50,096 bases of DNA, taken from Treponema sp. (GTDB taxonomy: Bacteria; Spirochaetota; Spirochaetia; Treponematales; Treponemataceae). Location of the stretch: positions 1-50,096 of the forward strand of contig JAILBH010000143.1 of the NCBI GenBank assembly GCA_024681195.1, read 5' to 3'. The number at the start of each line of letters is the position of its first letter. Position 1 is the stretch's first letter. Position numbers and translations under genes: made by a program. Under the pieces are notes generated by a model. It worked only from the letters and a program-made list of their open reading frames with translations. It was not told the DNA's origin and ran no database searches. This document shows positions 6,938 through 15,195 of this stretch, piece by piece.

Positions 6938-8383
6938 TTACTTCCTCCAGTAATTTGGCAAAAAGAAGATAATCATTGTATAAAGCTCAAGACGTCCTGC
7001 AAGCATGGCAAAGCAGTACCACAGCTTTACAAAAACAGGAAGTGCCCCGTAATTCGAAGTTGGCCCCAAAAGCCCAAAGGCTGGACCAACATTACCTATC
7101 ATAGAAAGAGCACCTGTTGCAGAAGTAAGAATATCCAGCTTTCCAAGACAGCCGATCATAACTGTAATTGCTGTCAAAACAAAATACAAAAACATAAATG
7201 AAGTAACGCTTAGAACAATATCCTTGCTGCTTACCTTTCCGTTTAATCTGATTGTAAAAATTCCATGCGGATGAAGCATTCTTTTTGTTTCGTTATTAAG
7301 CTGCTTTGCAAGAACAACCCAGCGCACAACCTTAATACCACCCGAAGTAGAACCCGAACAGCCGCCAACAAAAAACAGCATAAACAAAAAGAACTGTGTA
7401 ATCATAGGCCACTGAAGATAATCAGCTGTACCAAAACCGGTTGTAGTCATCAAAGAAACAGCCTGGAACGAAGAATATCTTAAGCTTTTTCCAAGTCCAC
7501 CGTAGTATGGAATAAGAGAAATTGTAACAATAAAAATAACGCTAAAAAGAATTCCAATATACGCCTTAAACTCTGCGTTGCTAAAGAAATCTTTTACCTT
7601 TCCTTTTCCAAGATAAACAAAGAGGCTAAAGTTTATTCCCGAAAGGAACATAAATACCGTTATGATAATTTCTACCGCAACTGAATTATAAGTTCCAATG
7701 GATGCATTTTTTGTAGAAAATCCGCCGGTACCAAGAGTTGCAAAAGCATGAGAAAGAGCATCTGTAAAATCCATTCCGGCAATCATAAGTGCAATAGTTT
7801 CGGCAATTGTAAAGCCCAGATAAATTCCCCACAAAACTTTTGCAGTAGTTGTAATTCGGGCTGTTACCTTTCCTTTTTCCGGACCGGTAGTTTCGGCCTT
7901 AATAAGCTGAAAGCCACCTACTCCCAAGAGCGGCAAAAGAGCAACTGTAAGAGTAACAATTCCCATACCGCCAATCCAGTGTGTAAGACAACGCAGCATA
8001 TTTACAGAACGCGGAAGATTTTCTACTTCCGAAAGGACTGTTGCACCTGTAGTTGTAAAACCGCTCACACTTTCAAAAAGTGCATCTGCATAAGAAGCAA
8101 AACAGCCGCTAAAAAATAAAGGAAAAGAACCCATAATAGCCATTATTACCCACGAAAAGGCAACAATAACAAAGGTCTGTTTTATAGACATTGAAAATTT
8201 AATCTTTCTGGTACTAAGCGTAACAACAGCACACAACACAAAGCTTATGAGCATTGGAATAATAAACGGAAGGAACATTTGTGATTCGCTGTTTCCAATA
8301 GCAATTGCAAGAGGAATTCCAAAGCTTGCTCCAACAATCGCAAGAAGAATTGAGCTTATTTTTAAAAAGTTTATAAAAAACAT
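6938..8383 (-). CDS. trkH: Trk potassium uptake channel subunit TrkH
   Basis: TrkH forms the membrane pore for potassium uptake and works with the regulatory subunit TrkA. The 481 residues contain about ten hydrophobic segments and the four selectivity-filter-like loops of the family: SVSGFTTTGATV, FATLGTGGFST, SLMTTTGFGTADY and IGNVGPAFGLLG. GGCSGSTSGGIKVVR is another strong family block. It lies 17 bases downstream of trkA and directly abuts the lipoprotein gene, so the three form one transcription unit. Length and filter motifs look intact. Confidence 0.96.
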   Translation of the reverse strand: MFFINFLKISSILLAIVGASFGIPLAIAIGNSESQMFLPFIIPMLISFVLCAVVTLSTRKIKFSMSIKQTFVIVAFSWVIMAIMGSFPLFFSGCFASYADALFESVSGFTTTGATVLSEVENLPRSVNMLRCLTHWIGGMGIVTLTVALLPLLGVGGFQLIKAETTGPEKGKVTARITTTAKVLWGIYLGFTIAETIALMIAGMDFTDALSHAFATLGTGGFSTKNASIGTYNSVAVEIIITVFMFLSGINFSLFVYLGKGKVKDFFSNAEFKAYIGILFSVIFIVTISLIPYYGGLGKSLRYSSFQAVSLMTTTGFGTADYLQWPMITQFFLFMLFFVGGCSGSTSGGIKVVRWVVLAKQLNNETKRMLHPHGIFTIRLNGKVSSKDIVLSVTSFMFLYFVLTAITVMIGCLGKLDILTSATGALSMIGNVGPAFGLLGPTSNYGALPVFVKLWYCFAMLAGRLELYTMIIFFLPNYWRK

Positions 8384-8400
8384 TGTTCAGCCCACCCCGC

Positions 8401-9843
8401 TTACTGCTTACCTGCAAAGTACGAAAGAATCTTTTTTGTATTTTCGGATTTAGAAATTAATACAACATGATCGCCGGCTGTAATCTGGGTGTCTCCACCA
8501 GGGATTGCGTAGCCTGCGGATCCGATTTTTTTATCAAGCAAAACAAGATAAGAACCGGGATCTGCAATATCGCGCAAAAGCTTACCGGTTACCTTTGAAT
8601 CCGAAGTAACTTCGCATTCAACAATTTCAAGCTCGCCGGTTGTGATTGTATGAATTTCTTTTACAGATTTTCCGCGCAGATGACTCATGATTGAATCTAC
8701 AACACTGTCGCGCAAAGGAATTGCAACATCAACACCAAGGTGCTTTTCGCTGATTTCTACAAAGTCGTGACTGCGAACAAGACCCACCGACTGTCCAACA
8801 CCAAGTGATTCAAGATAAGCTGCAAGAATCATATTAAGCTCGTGGTTGTGGGTTGCACAAATTGCAAGATCAAAGTTAGTTAAGCCTTCTTCGCGAAGCA
8901 TGTTTTCATCAGAAGCGTCGGCACAAAGAACCCGGGCTTCCGGAAAGCGTTCTGCGGCAGCTTTTGCCAGTTCACTATCACTATCAATAATAACAAAATC
9001 CTGATTCCGCTGCTTTTTTGCGCCGCCAAACAATCTTGCAAAAACAGATGTCTTTTTTTGAATAAGCTTTTCGGCAATGATGGTTCCAATTCGGCCGGCT
9101 CCAATAAGCACAACCCTCTTTAATTCTTTTTGAACAGAACCGCAAAGTTCAACAACAGCTGTAATCTGATTTTTGTCTACAAGAACTCCAAGAGTGTCTC
9201 CGGCTTTAATTACCGTATCTCCTGTAGGAAGCGAAGTAACTCCATCCTGTTCTACATAACTTACCAGAAATTTAATATCTGTTTTTCCGCGGATTTCTTT
9301 AAGGGTAATACCGTCAAAAACACTGCCTTCGTTTACAAGAATTCGCGCAATTTCCAGATCGGAATTATCAAAAGTAATTACATTTCCAACCGCACCGTTT
9401 TCTACAGCCTGAACAATTGCATCTGCCGCCTCAACGTCCGGGTGAATCATATAATTAATTCCATAAAGAGGACGATGCTTTCCGCCAAATTCACCTGAAT
9501 GCTTTTTTTCGGCTTTTGCTGTGTTTACATAATAAGCATAGTTTCTTACACGGGCAATTTTAAGAACATCGGGATACACTGCATCTACAAGCGAGCAGGT
9601 AATCATATTAACTTCATCAGAAGATGTTACACAAACAAGAGCATCGGCTTTTGCAATATCAACATCCTCAAGAGTTTCCAGATTGTTTCCGTCTGCACAA
9701 ACAACAGTACAATCCAAAATGTTTTGTGCATGGCGGATTGTATTTTCGTCGTTGTCTATAAGTGCAACTTCGTTTTTTTCGTTAATAAGGAGCTTTGCCA
9801 GCTGAATACCAGTAAAGCCGGCTCCTACAATTACAATTTTCAT
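8401..9843 (-). CDS. trkA: Trk potassium uptake regulatory subunit TrkA
   Basis: TrkA is the cytoplasmic NAD(H)/ATP-binding gate of the Trk system. The 480 residues show the expected duplication: RCK domain 1 with the Rossmann motif GAGFTGIQLAKLL (7-19) and CADGNN, a first RCK_C domain, then a second Rossmann unit with IGAGRIGTIIAEKL and CADASDENML, and a second RCK_C domain ending near the C-terminus. TATAAT at about 9868-9873 on the minus strand and an aagggggat stretch before the ATG give it its own leader, which also contains a ggggatcccc palindrome. It heads the trkA-trkH-lipoprotein unit. Confidence 0.96.
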   Translation of the reverse strand: MKIVIVGAGFTGIQLAKLLINEKNEVALIDNDENTIRHAQNILDCTVVCADGNNLETLEDVDIAKADALVCVTSSDEVNMITCSLVDAVYPDVLKIARVRNYAYYVNTAKAEKKHSGEFGGKHRPLYGINYMIHPDVEAADAIVQAVENGAVGNVITFDNSDLEIARILVNEGSVFDGITLKEIRGKTDIKFLVSYVEQDGVTSLPTGDTVIKAGDTLGVLVDKNQITAVVELCGSVQKELKRVVLIGAGRIGTIIAEKLIQKKTSVFARLFGGAKKQRNQDFVIIDSDSELAKAAAERFPEARVLCADASDENMLREEGLTNFDLAICATHNHELNMILAAYLESLGVGQSVGLVRSHDFVEISEKHLGVDVAIPLRDSVVDSIMSHLRGKSVKEIHTITTGELEIVECEVTSDSKVTGKLLRDIADPGSYLVLLDKKIGSAGYAIPGGDTQITAGDHVVLISKSENTKKILSYFAGKQ

Positions 9844-9914
9844 TCTGGGGATCCCCCTTTCCCCTATTATAGCATACTTTGGGGGATTGGGGTAGGTTTT
9901 AGAGGGTTTGCTTA

Positions 9915-10541
9915 TTACTGAGCGTCTTTTTCTTCTGTAATCTCTGCCGAAAGCTTAGACTTGCGCTTTCCGCCAAGGAACATGCCTACAAATACTGCGG
10001 CACAGATAATTGTTGCAGCTACAGCTTCCATTGCAGCCTGTGGAGCAAGCATTGCCATTACAGCAAAATATCCAAGTCCGCCCATTCCTTCGAGAGTTTT
10101 TTCTGCAGCAAATACATAAAGGCATCCAATTACCAGCACTGTATGACATGCTGTTGCAATGAATGCAGTAATCCCTGCAGTAACCGATTTTGGCATTTTT
10201 GGGATTTTATTTAATACAACCCACAAAGCCCAGGCAATAAGTCCTGTAAGAACACGTGGCAATACAGAACAAAGAGGATTTACAAAAAGAGGGTCAAGAA
10301 CACCGCTTGGGCTCATTGCAGCCTGAATAAGAGACATGATACCAAATACTGCACCGGTAAAAAGTGCAGAAGGAAGACCAACAATACATGCTGCAAGAAT
10401 GATTGGAATATGAAGAATTGTAATGGAAGCGGCTGGACCAAGAGGAATAAGACCAAGCTTTGTAATTCCAAGAACAATTATAAGTGCACTTAACGCGCCT
10501 GTTAAAACAAGTTTGCGTGTTAATGATAAATTTTTTTCCAT
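9915..10541 (-). CDS. ECF transporter substrate-binding (S) component
   Basis: The gene encodes 208 residues with six hydrophobic segments. The N-terminal region (RKLVLTGALSALIIVLG, then LIPLGPAASITILHIPII) is typical of ECF S components, which bind a vitamin or precursor and work with a shared energising module (EcfA, EcfA', EcfT), not found here. A later segment (TACHTVLVIGCLYVF) and a basic, charged tail from residue 187 also fit. The substrate cannot be named: no riboswitch or biosynthetic neighbour is evident. It has its own promoter just after the DUF1846 gene. Confidence 0.85.
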   Translation of the reverse strand: MEKNLSLTRKLVLTGALSALIIVLGITKLGLIPLGPAASITILHIPIILAACIVGLPSALFTGAVFGIMSLIQAAMSPSGVLDPLFVNPLCSVLPRVLTGLIAWALWVVLNKIPKMPKSVTAGITAFIATACHTVLVIGCLYVFAAEKTLEGMGGLGYFAVMAMLAPQAAMEAVAATIICAAVFVGMFLGGKRKSKLSAEITEEKDAQ

Positions 10542-10592
10542 AATTAGACCTCAAAAATGTTTTGTCATTACTCTCTGTCCAATGTCAAAAGG

Positions 10593-10621
10593 ATTATGAC
10601 AAAAACGTTTGATTATGTCAA
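10593..10621 (-). promoter_or_regulatory. Promoter of the ECF S-component gene
   Basis: On the minus strand TTGACA (10616-10621) is followed after exactly 17 bases by CATAAT (10593-10598), giving a start near 10586 and a leader of about 45 bases. A near-repeat, GATTATG(A/T)C on the plus strand at 10592-10600 and 10611-10619, covers both promoter boxes about 19 bases apart and could be an operator. Confidence 0.65.
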
Positions 10622-10627
10622 TTAAAT

Positions 10628-12112
10628 TTATCCAATCAATGGCTTTTGTTTCTTACTTACAGGCTCACAAGTTAAATCTACACCAAGCTTTTTAAAGATT
10701 TTGCGGTCAACTTCGCTAAGCATAACAGTGGTATGTACCTGGCAGCCGCGCAGATTTGGCAGCTGATTTATTGCAAGGCGGCAATTTTTATCATCTTTAG
10801 AAAGCATAGCAAGGGCAACAAGCACTTCATCAGTATGAAGACGAGGGTTGTTTCCGCTAAGGTAAGTTACCTTCATTTCCTGAATAGGCTCAATCATTTC
10901 TTTTGGAATAAGCTTGAGCTTGTGATCCAATCCTGCCAGATGCTTGGTTGCATTCAAAATGAGCGCGGCGCTTGTACCAAGCAGCTCTGTAGTTTCGGAA
11001 GTAATGATTGTTCCGTCGGCCAGTTCAATTGCAGCACAAATAGACTTAGATTTTGCTGCACGTTCTTTAGCTGCAACAGTAACACGGCGCTCATCTGTAG
11101 AAATCTTTTCCTGCTGCATCAAAAGTTCAATTTTTTTGATTTCTTCTTCGGTTGCATCGCCTTCCATATAGCGGTTGAGCGTTACATAATAACGGCGGAT
11201 AATTTCCTGACGGCTTGCAACACGACAGGCTTCATCATCATAAATGCAGTAGCCGGCCATATTAACGCCCATGTCAGTAGGAGACTTGTACGGATTTTCG
11301 CCGTAAATCCCCTTAAAGATGGCGTCCAGAACAGGGAAGATTTCTATATCGCGGTTATAGTTTACGGTAGTTTTTCCATAGGCTTCCAGATGCCATGGAT
11401 CAATCATGTTTACGTCATTTAAGTCTGCAGTTGCAGCTTCGTAAGCAAGGTTTACAGGATGCTTAAGCGGAAGATTCCAGATTGGGAAGGTTTCGAATTT
11501 GGCATAACCGGCTTTTATACCGCGCTTGTTTTCGTGATACAGCTGGCTCAAACAGGTTGCCATTTTTCCAGACCCTGGGCCTGGCGCAGTAACTACAACA
11601 AGCGGACGTGTTGTTTCAATATAATCATTTTTTCCATAGCCTTCGTCGCTGTCTATGAGTGCAACATTCGAAGGATAACCCGGAATAGTATAATGATAGT
11701 AAGATTTAATTCCCATTTTTTTAAGACGGGCACGGAACATCTTAGCGGCTTCCTGACCTGTGTAGTGAGTAATTACAACACTGCCTACCATGAGCCCGCG
11801 ACTTTGGAATTCATCGCGCAGACGCAGAACATCCTTATCGTAAGTAATTCCCAGGTCACTGCGAATCTTGTTTTTTTCAATATCCACAGCACTAATTACA
11901 ATTACGATTTCTGCAACATCTGCAAGCTGCATGAGCATCTTTAATTTACTGTCGGGTTGAAAGCCTGGAAGAACGCGGGCAGCATGATAGTCATCAAAAA
12001 GCTTTCCGCCAAATTCCAGATAGAGTTTATCGCCAAACTTAGCGATCCTTTCTTTAATGTGTTCTGATTGAATCTTTAAATACTTTTCGTTGTCAAATCC
12101 GTTTTTCATCAC
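10628..12112 (-). CDS. DUF1846 family protein (UPF0371)
   Basis: The gene encodes 494 residues, the usual family length. It matches DUF1846: GFDNEKYLKIQSEHIKERI at the start, KLMFGGKL-like KLYLEFGGKLFDDYHAARV, a central VTAPGPGSGKMATCLSQLYH block that looks like a nucleotide-binding loop, then GYAKFETFPIWNLPL, and DMGVNMAGYCIYDD. The biochemical role is not established. The annotated start is GTG at 12112, with ATG one codon later. A TTGCGA / TATAAT promoter ends 8 bases before the GTG with no ribosome site, so the mRNA is probably leaderless or nearly so. Confidence 0.9.
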   Translation of the reverse strand: MMKNGFDNEKYLKIQSEHIKERIAKFGDKLYLEFGGKLFDDYHAARVLPGFQPDSKLKMLMQLADVAEIVIVISAVDIEKNKIRSDLGITYDKDVLRLRDEFQSRGLMVGSVVITHYTGQEAAKMFRARLKKMGIKSYYHYTIPGYPSNVALIDSDEGYGKNDYIETTRPLVVVTAPGPGSGKMATCLSQLYHENKRGIKAGYAKFETFPIWNLPLKHPVNLAYEAATADLNDVNMIDPWHLEAYGKTTVNYNRDIEIFPVLDAIFKGIYGENPYKSPTDMGVNMAGYCIYDDEACRVASRQEIIRRYYVTLNRYMEGDATEEEIKKIELLMQQEKISTDERRVTVAAKERAAKSKSICAAIELADGTIITSETTELLGTSAALILNATKHLAGLDHKLKLIPKEMIEPIQEMKVTYLSGNNPRLHTDEVLVALAMLSKDDKNCRLAINQLPNLRGCQVHTTVMLSEVDRKIFKKLGVDLTCEPVSKKQKPLIG

Positions 12113-12120
12113 GGAATTTT

Positions 12121-12149
12121 ATTATATTGCATTTGCCGGATTTTCGCAA
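12121..12149 (-). promoter_or_regulatory. Promoter of the DUF1846 gene (near-leaderless)
   Basis: TTGCGA (12144-12149) and TATAAT (12121-12126) are separated by 17 bases on the minus strand. Only eight bases separate the -10 box from GTG at 12112, so the transcript should begin within one to three bases of the start codon. No Shine-Dalgarno sequence fits. Confidence 0.6.
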
Positions 12150-12156
12150 ATGGATT

Positions 12157-12666
12157 TTATTCTTCACGCACTATTCTGGAATCTGTTTTTGGAAGAACTG
12201 TGATGAACAGGCTTCTATCTTCGGAATCTTTGGACAAAGTTTTTGAAACAAAGGCATCTACAATTTCCTTTGCCTTGTCATAATCTGCCACAAGAATAAA
12301 GATTTTGATAGAAAAAGAAGAGGCGGCCCCAGAATTATTAATGGAATACATGGAATTAACATGCTCATTTTCTGCATAAGTAGGAATTCCTTCTGCAAAA
12401 AGAATACTCCTGATCATAGAAGCCCAGGTCTGAGCTCCAACGATTAAAAACTGCTGGTTTTGTTCTCCGTTTCTAACACGTTCAAAATAATTCATTTCAA
12501 ATGCAGCAGTATCTTTTATGGCCTTATCATGTTCTTCTTCGCTCGTATACAAATCCGAAAGAGACTGCGAAGCCTTAACCTGATTAATTTTTTTAACTCC
12601 CGAAATTACAAACCATACACACATGGCACCAAAAAGAGTATATATAATAACGGCAAATACAATCAT
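12157..12666 (-). CDS. Membrane-anchored DUF2007-like protein
   Basis: The ATG at 12666 (169 residues) is preceded by taggagg, so an earlier in-frame start was rejected. Residues 1-20 (MIVFAVIIYTLFGAMCVWFV) form one membrane helix; the rest should be cytoplasmic. From about 80 to 150 the pattern FLIVGAQTWASMIRSILFAEGIPTY ... FILVADYDKAKEIVDAFV resembles DUF2007, a small ferredoxin-like domain of unknown role found in putative signalling proteins. It starts 11 bases after the CYTH gene, so the two are probably co-transcribed. The domain call is moderate. Confidence 0.7.
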   Translation of the reverse strand: MIVFAVIIYTLFGAMCVWFVISGVKKINQVKASQSLSDLYTSEEEHDKAIKDTAAFEMNYFERVRNGEQNQQFLIVGAQTWASMIRSILFAEGIPTYAENEHVNSMYSINNSGAASSFSIKIFILVADYDKAKEIVDAFVSKTLSKDSEDRSLFITVLPKTDSRIVREE

Positions 12667-12676
12667 ATAAAGCCTC

Positions 12677-13291
12677 CTAGTTTTCTGCGCCCCGGATAAT
12701 TTCCATCCAGCTGCGGGAATCTTTTTTGGCAGGATCCAGGCCAAACTGACGCACAAAGGCTTCAAGCGCATGGCCTATTCTGTCCGGCTCCAGCTCCGAC
12801 TGAGTTACTTCAATTTCTACATATTTGTGGCCGTTTACCATTACAAGCTCCAGATGAAACTCAACCTCAGAGTCCACCTCTGACTTGCAGTAAACAGCAA
12901 AAGAGTCTTTGTTTTTTTCAAAATATTTTTTGTAGCCCGCAACTTCCATAAAAAGCTGGAGCGGGGCTTCGTCCTGAACAAGGGTTTCGTTTTCGGAATT
13001 AAACTCTACCCCATTTTGTATTGTCTTGTATTTTATGCAGAAATAGGACTTTTTTTGTCCTTCAGATTCTTCTGATCTGATACGTATAACCTTTGGTTCT
13101 TTTCCAAGTTTTACAGCCTCGCGCCTTTCTTCTTCGATCGCAAACTTAGAAAAGTAAGTGTCGGACTTTAAAAAGTGTTCAACGCTTCCAAAAGACACAC
13201 CTGACAGTTTTTTGTTGCCCTGTATAGTGCAAAGCAGTTCATCATATTCTGCTGCATCCAAAGGAATTTTAAGTTCTATTTCTCTTCCCAT
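12677..13291 (-). CDS. CYTH domain protein (class IV adenylate cyclase / triphosphatase type)
   Basis: The gene encodes 204 residues beginning MGREIELKI; the ExExK motif (EIELK, residues 4-8) is the metal- and phosphate-binding signature of CYTH proteins. Further charged strands fit the triphosphate tunnel: KVIRIRSEE, YFCIKYK, ENETLV and ELVMVNGHKYVEIEV. Members hydrolyse triphosphates (thiamine triphosphate, inorganic triphosphate) or make cAMP (CyaB). The sequence alone does not decide which. It lies 9 bases after purD and just before the DUF2007-like gene. Confidence 0.85.
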   Translation of the reverse strand: MGREIELKIPLDAAEYDELLCTIQGNKKLSGVSFGSVEHFLKSDTYFSKFAIEEERREAVKLGKEPKVIRIRSEESEGQKKSYFCIKYKTIQNGVEFNSENETLVQDEAPLQLFMEVAGYKKYFEKNKDSFAVYCKSEVDSEVEFHLELVMVNGHKYVEIEVTQSELEPDRIGHALEAFVRQFGLDPAKKDSRSWMEIIRGAEN

Positions 13292-13300
13292 ATCCCAAAA

Positions 13301-14647
13301 TTAAAGCTTTCCGCTTTCTGCCGCACCTGGTAAACCAATGTCTTTGCGGTAGAAGCAGTTTTCAAACTTGATGGCACTAATTCCTTCATAAGCATGTTCC
13401 CATGCTTTTTTAAAGGTGTCGCCATAAGCACTGCAGGCAAGAACACGACCACCGCTTGTAAGAAGGTTATCGTGTTCAATACTACGGCGACCAGACTGAG
13501 CACCGGCAATAAATACCTTGGCTCCACTTGCCTCAAGAATCTGTTTGTTTACAGTAATTGCACAGCCCTTCTTATAAGCTTCAGGATAGCCGCCGCTTAC
13601 AACAACTGGTGCAACCTGGTAACCAGGCTTCCATTTAAAGTCAAAATCCTTGAGTGTACCGTTCAAAATTGCAGTACACATTGCAGCAAAATCAAAATCC
13701 ATCAAAGGAAGAACAGCCTGAGTTTCAGGGTCACCAAGACGAACATTATATTCGAGCAGCTTTGGACCGCTTTTTGTAAGCATTACGCCAAAGAAAATAA
13801 AGCCACGGTAATCATATTTTTCTTTAATAAGACCGTTGAGTGTCGGCTGCAGAATATCTGAATTAAACTGCTCCATCATTTTTGGAGTAACATCATCAAG
13901 CGGACAAACAGCACCCATACCGCCGGTATTAGGACCCTTAGCACCATCCAAAAGACGCTTGTGATCACGGGCTGGCAGGAACGGAACAATAGTTGCACTT
14001 CCGCTAACAGCATATTCAGGAGTTACAGAAACAGCGGCAAGCACCGAAATTTCAACACCTTCAAGATATTCTTCGATTACAAGCTTTTTGCCGGCGTCTC
14101 CAACCTTGCCGTTACCCATCATGTCTTCTACAGCCTGGAGTGCCTGTTCTACAGTAGCAGCAACAACAACACCCTTACCTGCAGCAAGACCGTCGGCCTT
14201 TACAACAATTGGTGCACCGTGCTTTTTAATATATTCACAGGCTGCATCCTTGTTCACAAAAGTTTCGCTTGAAGGACATGCAACCCCGTATTTTTTCATA
14301 AAGCCTTTAGACAAATCCTTGCTGGCTTCCAGCTGAGCGCCGGCCTTCTTAGGACCAACACACGGAATATCAGCCTTCCAGAATTCATCTGCAATACCTT
14401 CGGCAAGAGGATCTTCAGGTCCAATTACAGCCATGCGGCAATTTTCATGCTTAGCAATGGCAACATAAGAATTTTCCCCTTCGCCAATATAATCACAATT
14501 TGCAGGATTTACATTTACGCATTTAGATTCAAAGGCTGTGCCTCCGTTTCCCGGAACAACTACAACCTTATCAACCAACGAACTCTGAGCTAATTTCCAG
14601 CAGATGGTATGCTCACGACCACCACCGCCAACAACAATTATATTCAT
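13301..14647 (-). CDS. purD: Phosphoribosylamine-glycine ligase
   Basis: PurD joins phosphoribosylamine and glycine with ATP in purine synthesis. The 448 residues show the N-terminal block MNIIVVGGGGREHTICWKLA, the GPEDPLAEGIADEF block, the ATP-grasp motif PIVVKADGLAAGKGVVVA, then DHKRLLDGAKGPNTGGMGA, and YNVRLGDPETQAVLPLM for metal binding. Length and motifs are complete. The promoter (TTTACT-17-TAAAAT) places transcription at the ATG itself, with no ribosome site. It precedes the CYTH and DUF2007-like genes. Confidence 0.97.
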   Translation of the reverse strand: MNIIVVGGGGREHTICWKLAQSSLVDKVVVVPGNGGTAFESKCVNVNPANCDYIGEGENSYVAIAKHENCRMAVIGPEDPLAEGIADEFWKADIPCVGPKKAGAQLEASKDLSKGFMKKYGVACPSSETFVNKDAACEYIKKHGAPIVVKADGLAAGKGVVVAATVEQALQAVEDMMGNGKVGDAGKKLVIEEYLEGVEISVLAAVSVTPEYAVSGSATIVPFLPARDHKRLLDGAKGPNTGGMGAVCPLDDVTPKMMEQFNSDILQPTLNGLIKEKYDYRGFIFFGVMLTKSGPKLLEYNVRLGDPETQAVLPLMDFDFAAMCTAILNGTLKDFDFKWKPGYQVAPVVVSGGYPEAYKKGCAITVNKQILEASGAKVFIAGAQSGRRSIEHDNLLTSGGRVLACSAYGDTFKKAWEHAYEGISAIKFENCFYRKDIGLPGAAESGKL

Positions 14648-14653
14648 ATTAAG

Positions 14654-14682
14654 ATTTTATAGAAATTATAGGGGATAGTAAA
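14654..14682 (-). promoter_or_regulatory. Leaderless promoter of purD
   Basis: TTTACT (14677-14682), 17 bases, then TAAAAT (14654-14659) on the minus strand; six bases then separate the -10 box from ATG (14645-14647). No Shine-Dalgarno sequence is present. A second TATAAT a few bases upstream could give a short leader instead. Confidence 0.55.
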
Positions 14683-14704
14683 TAGGGGCGCTTATCAAAG
14701 AGTT

Positions 14705-15112
14705 TTAGTCTGCCCTTGGCTTATGGCAGTTAGAACAACCAATTATATGAACATGCTTTTTTCCAACAGCTTTATTAAACAGGCGGGCGGTCAAGGCCTG
14801 GTCGGGAGCAATGGATTTATGACAGACCGGGCAGATGCGGCTTACTCCGGGCTCACATTTTGGATAGCAATGAGGGCAACCCTGAATTGTCATGAGCTGA
14901 TCCGGAACCTTCATGGGACGGTAAACCTTGGAAATAAGCTGTTCACCTACAAAAAGCTCACTCTGGCATACGGGACATTTTACAGGCTGCAGGTTTGAAT
15001 CTTTTTTGCCACGTAACTTCTTTGCAGCTTTTGCATTAGCCCAGGCAGCAAAAATTGCAGCTAAAAGAGCGATTATTACAACCGAACAGATTCCAATAAT
15101 TACATAATCCAT
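14705..15112 (-). CDS. Membrane-anchored zinc-ribbon protein
   Basis: The gene encodes 135 residues. The N-terminal 22 (MDYVIIGICSVVIIALLAAIF) form one membrane helix followed by a basic stretch (KAAKKLRGKK). The remainder has four Cys pairs: CPVC (about 45-48), CPHC, CPVC and CSNC, with Cys and His in between, arranged as two zinc ribbons. Such modules usually bind nucleic acid or partner proteins; no specific function is known. It is divergent from the MinD-like gene; both have a -10 box directly ahead of the start codon. Confidence 0.8.
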   Translation of the reverse strand: MDYVIIGICSVVIIALLAAIFAAWANAKAAKKLRGKKDSNLQPVKCPVCQSELFVGEQLISKVYRPMKVPDQLMTIQGCPHCYPKCEPGVSRICPVCHKSIAPDQALTARLFNKAVGKKHVHIIGCSNCHKPRAD

Positions 15113-15118
15113 ATTTAA

Positions 15119-15147
15119 ATACTAATCCAAAAATTTGGGATTTTCAA
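15119..15147 (-). promoter_or_regulatory. Leaderless promoter of the zinc-ribbon gene
   Basis: TTGAAA (15142-15147), 17 bases, then TAGTAT (15119-15124) on the minus strand, and six bases to ATG (15110-15112). The predicted transcription start is the A of the start codon. There is no ribosome site. Confidence 0.6.
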
Positions 15148-15181
15148 CATTAAAAACTGTCCAAATAATACGATTATATGG

Positions 15182-15187
15182 TATAAT
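15182..15187 (+). promoter_or_regulatory. -10 box of the MinD-like gene (near-leaderless)
   Basis: A perfect TATAAT lies eight bases before the ATG at 15196, with no Shine-Dalgarno sequence between. The -35 region is weak (TGTCCA around 15158). It is back-to-back with the promoter of the zinc-ribbon gene. Confidence 0.5.
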
Positions 15188-15195
15188 CTATAGAT

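Noticed and set aside
10542..10627. Vitamin riboswitch ahead of the ECF S-component gene
   Set aside because: The predicted leader is about 45 bases with no recognisable aptamer; only a promoter and direct repeats are seen.
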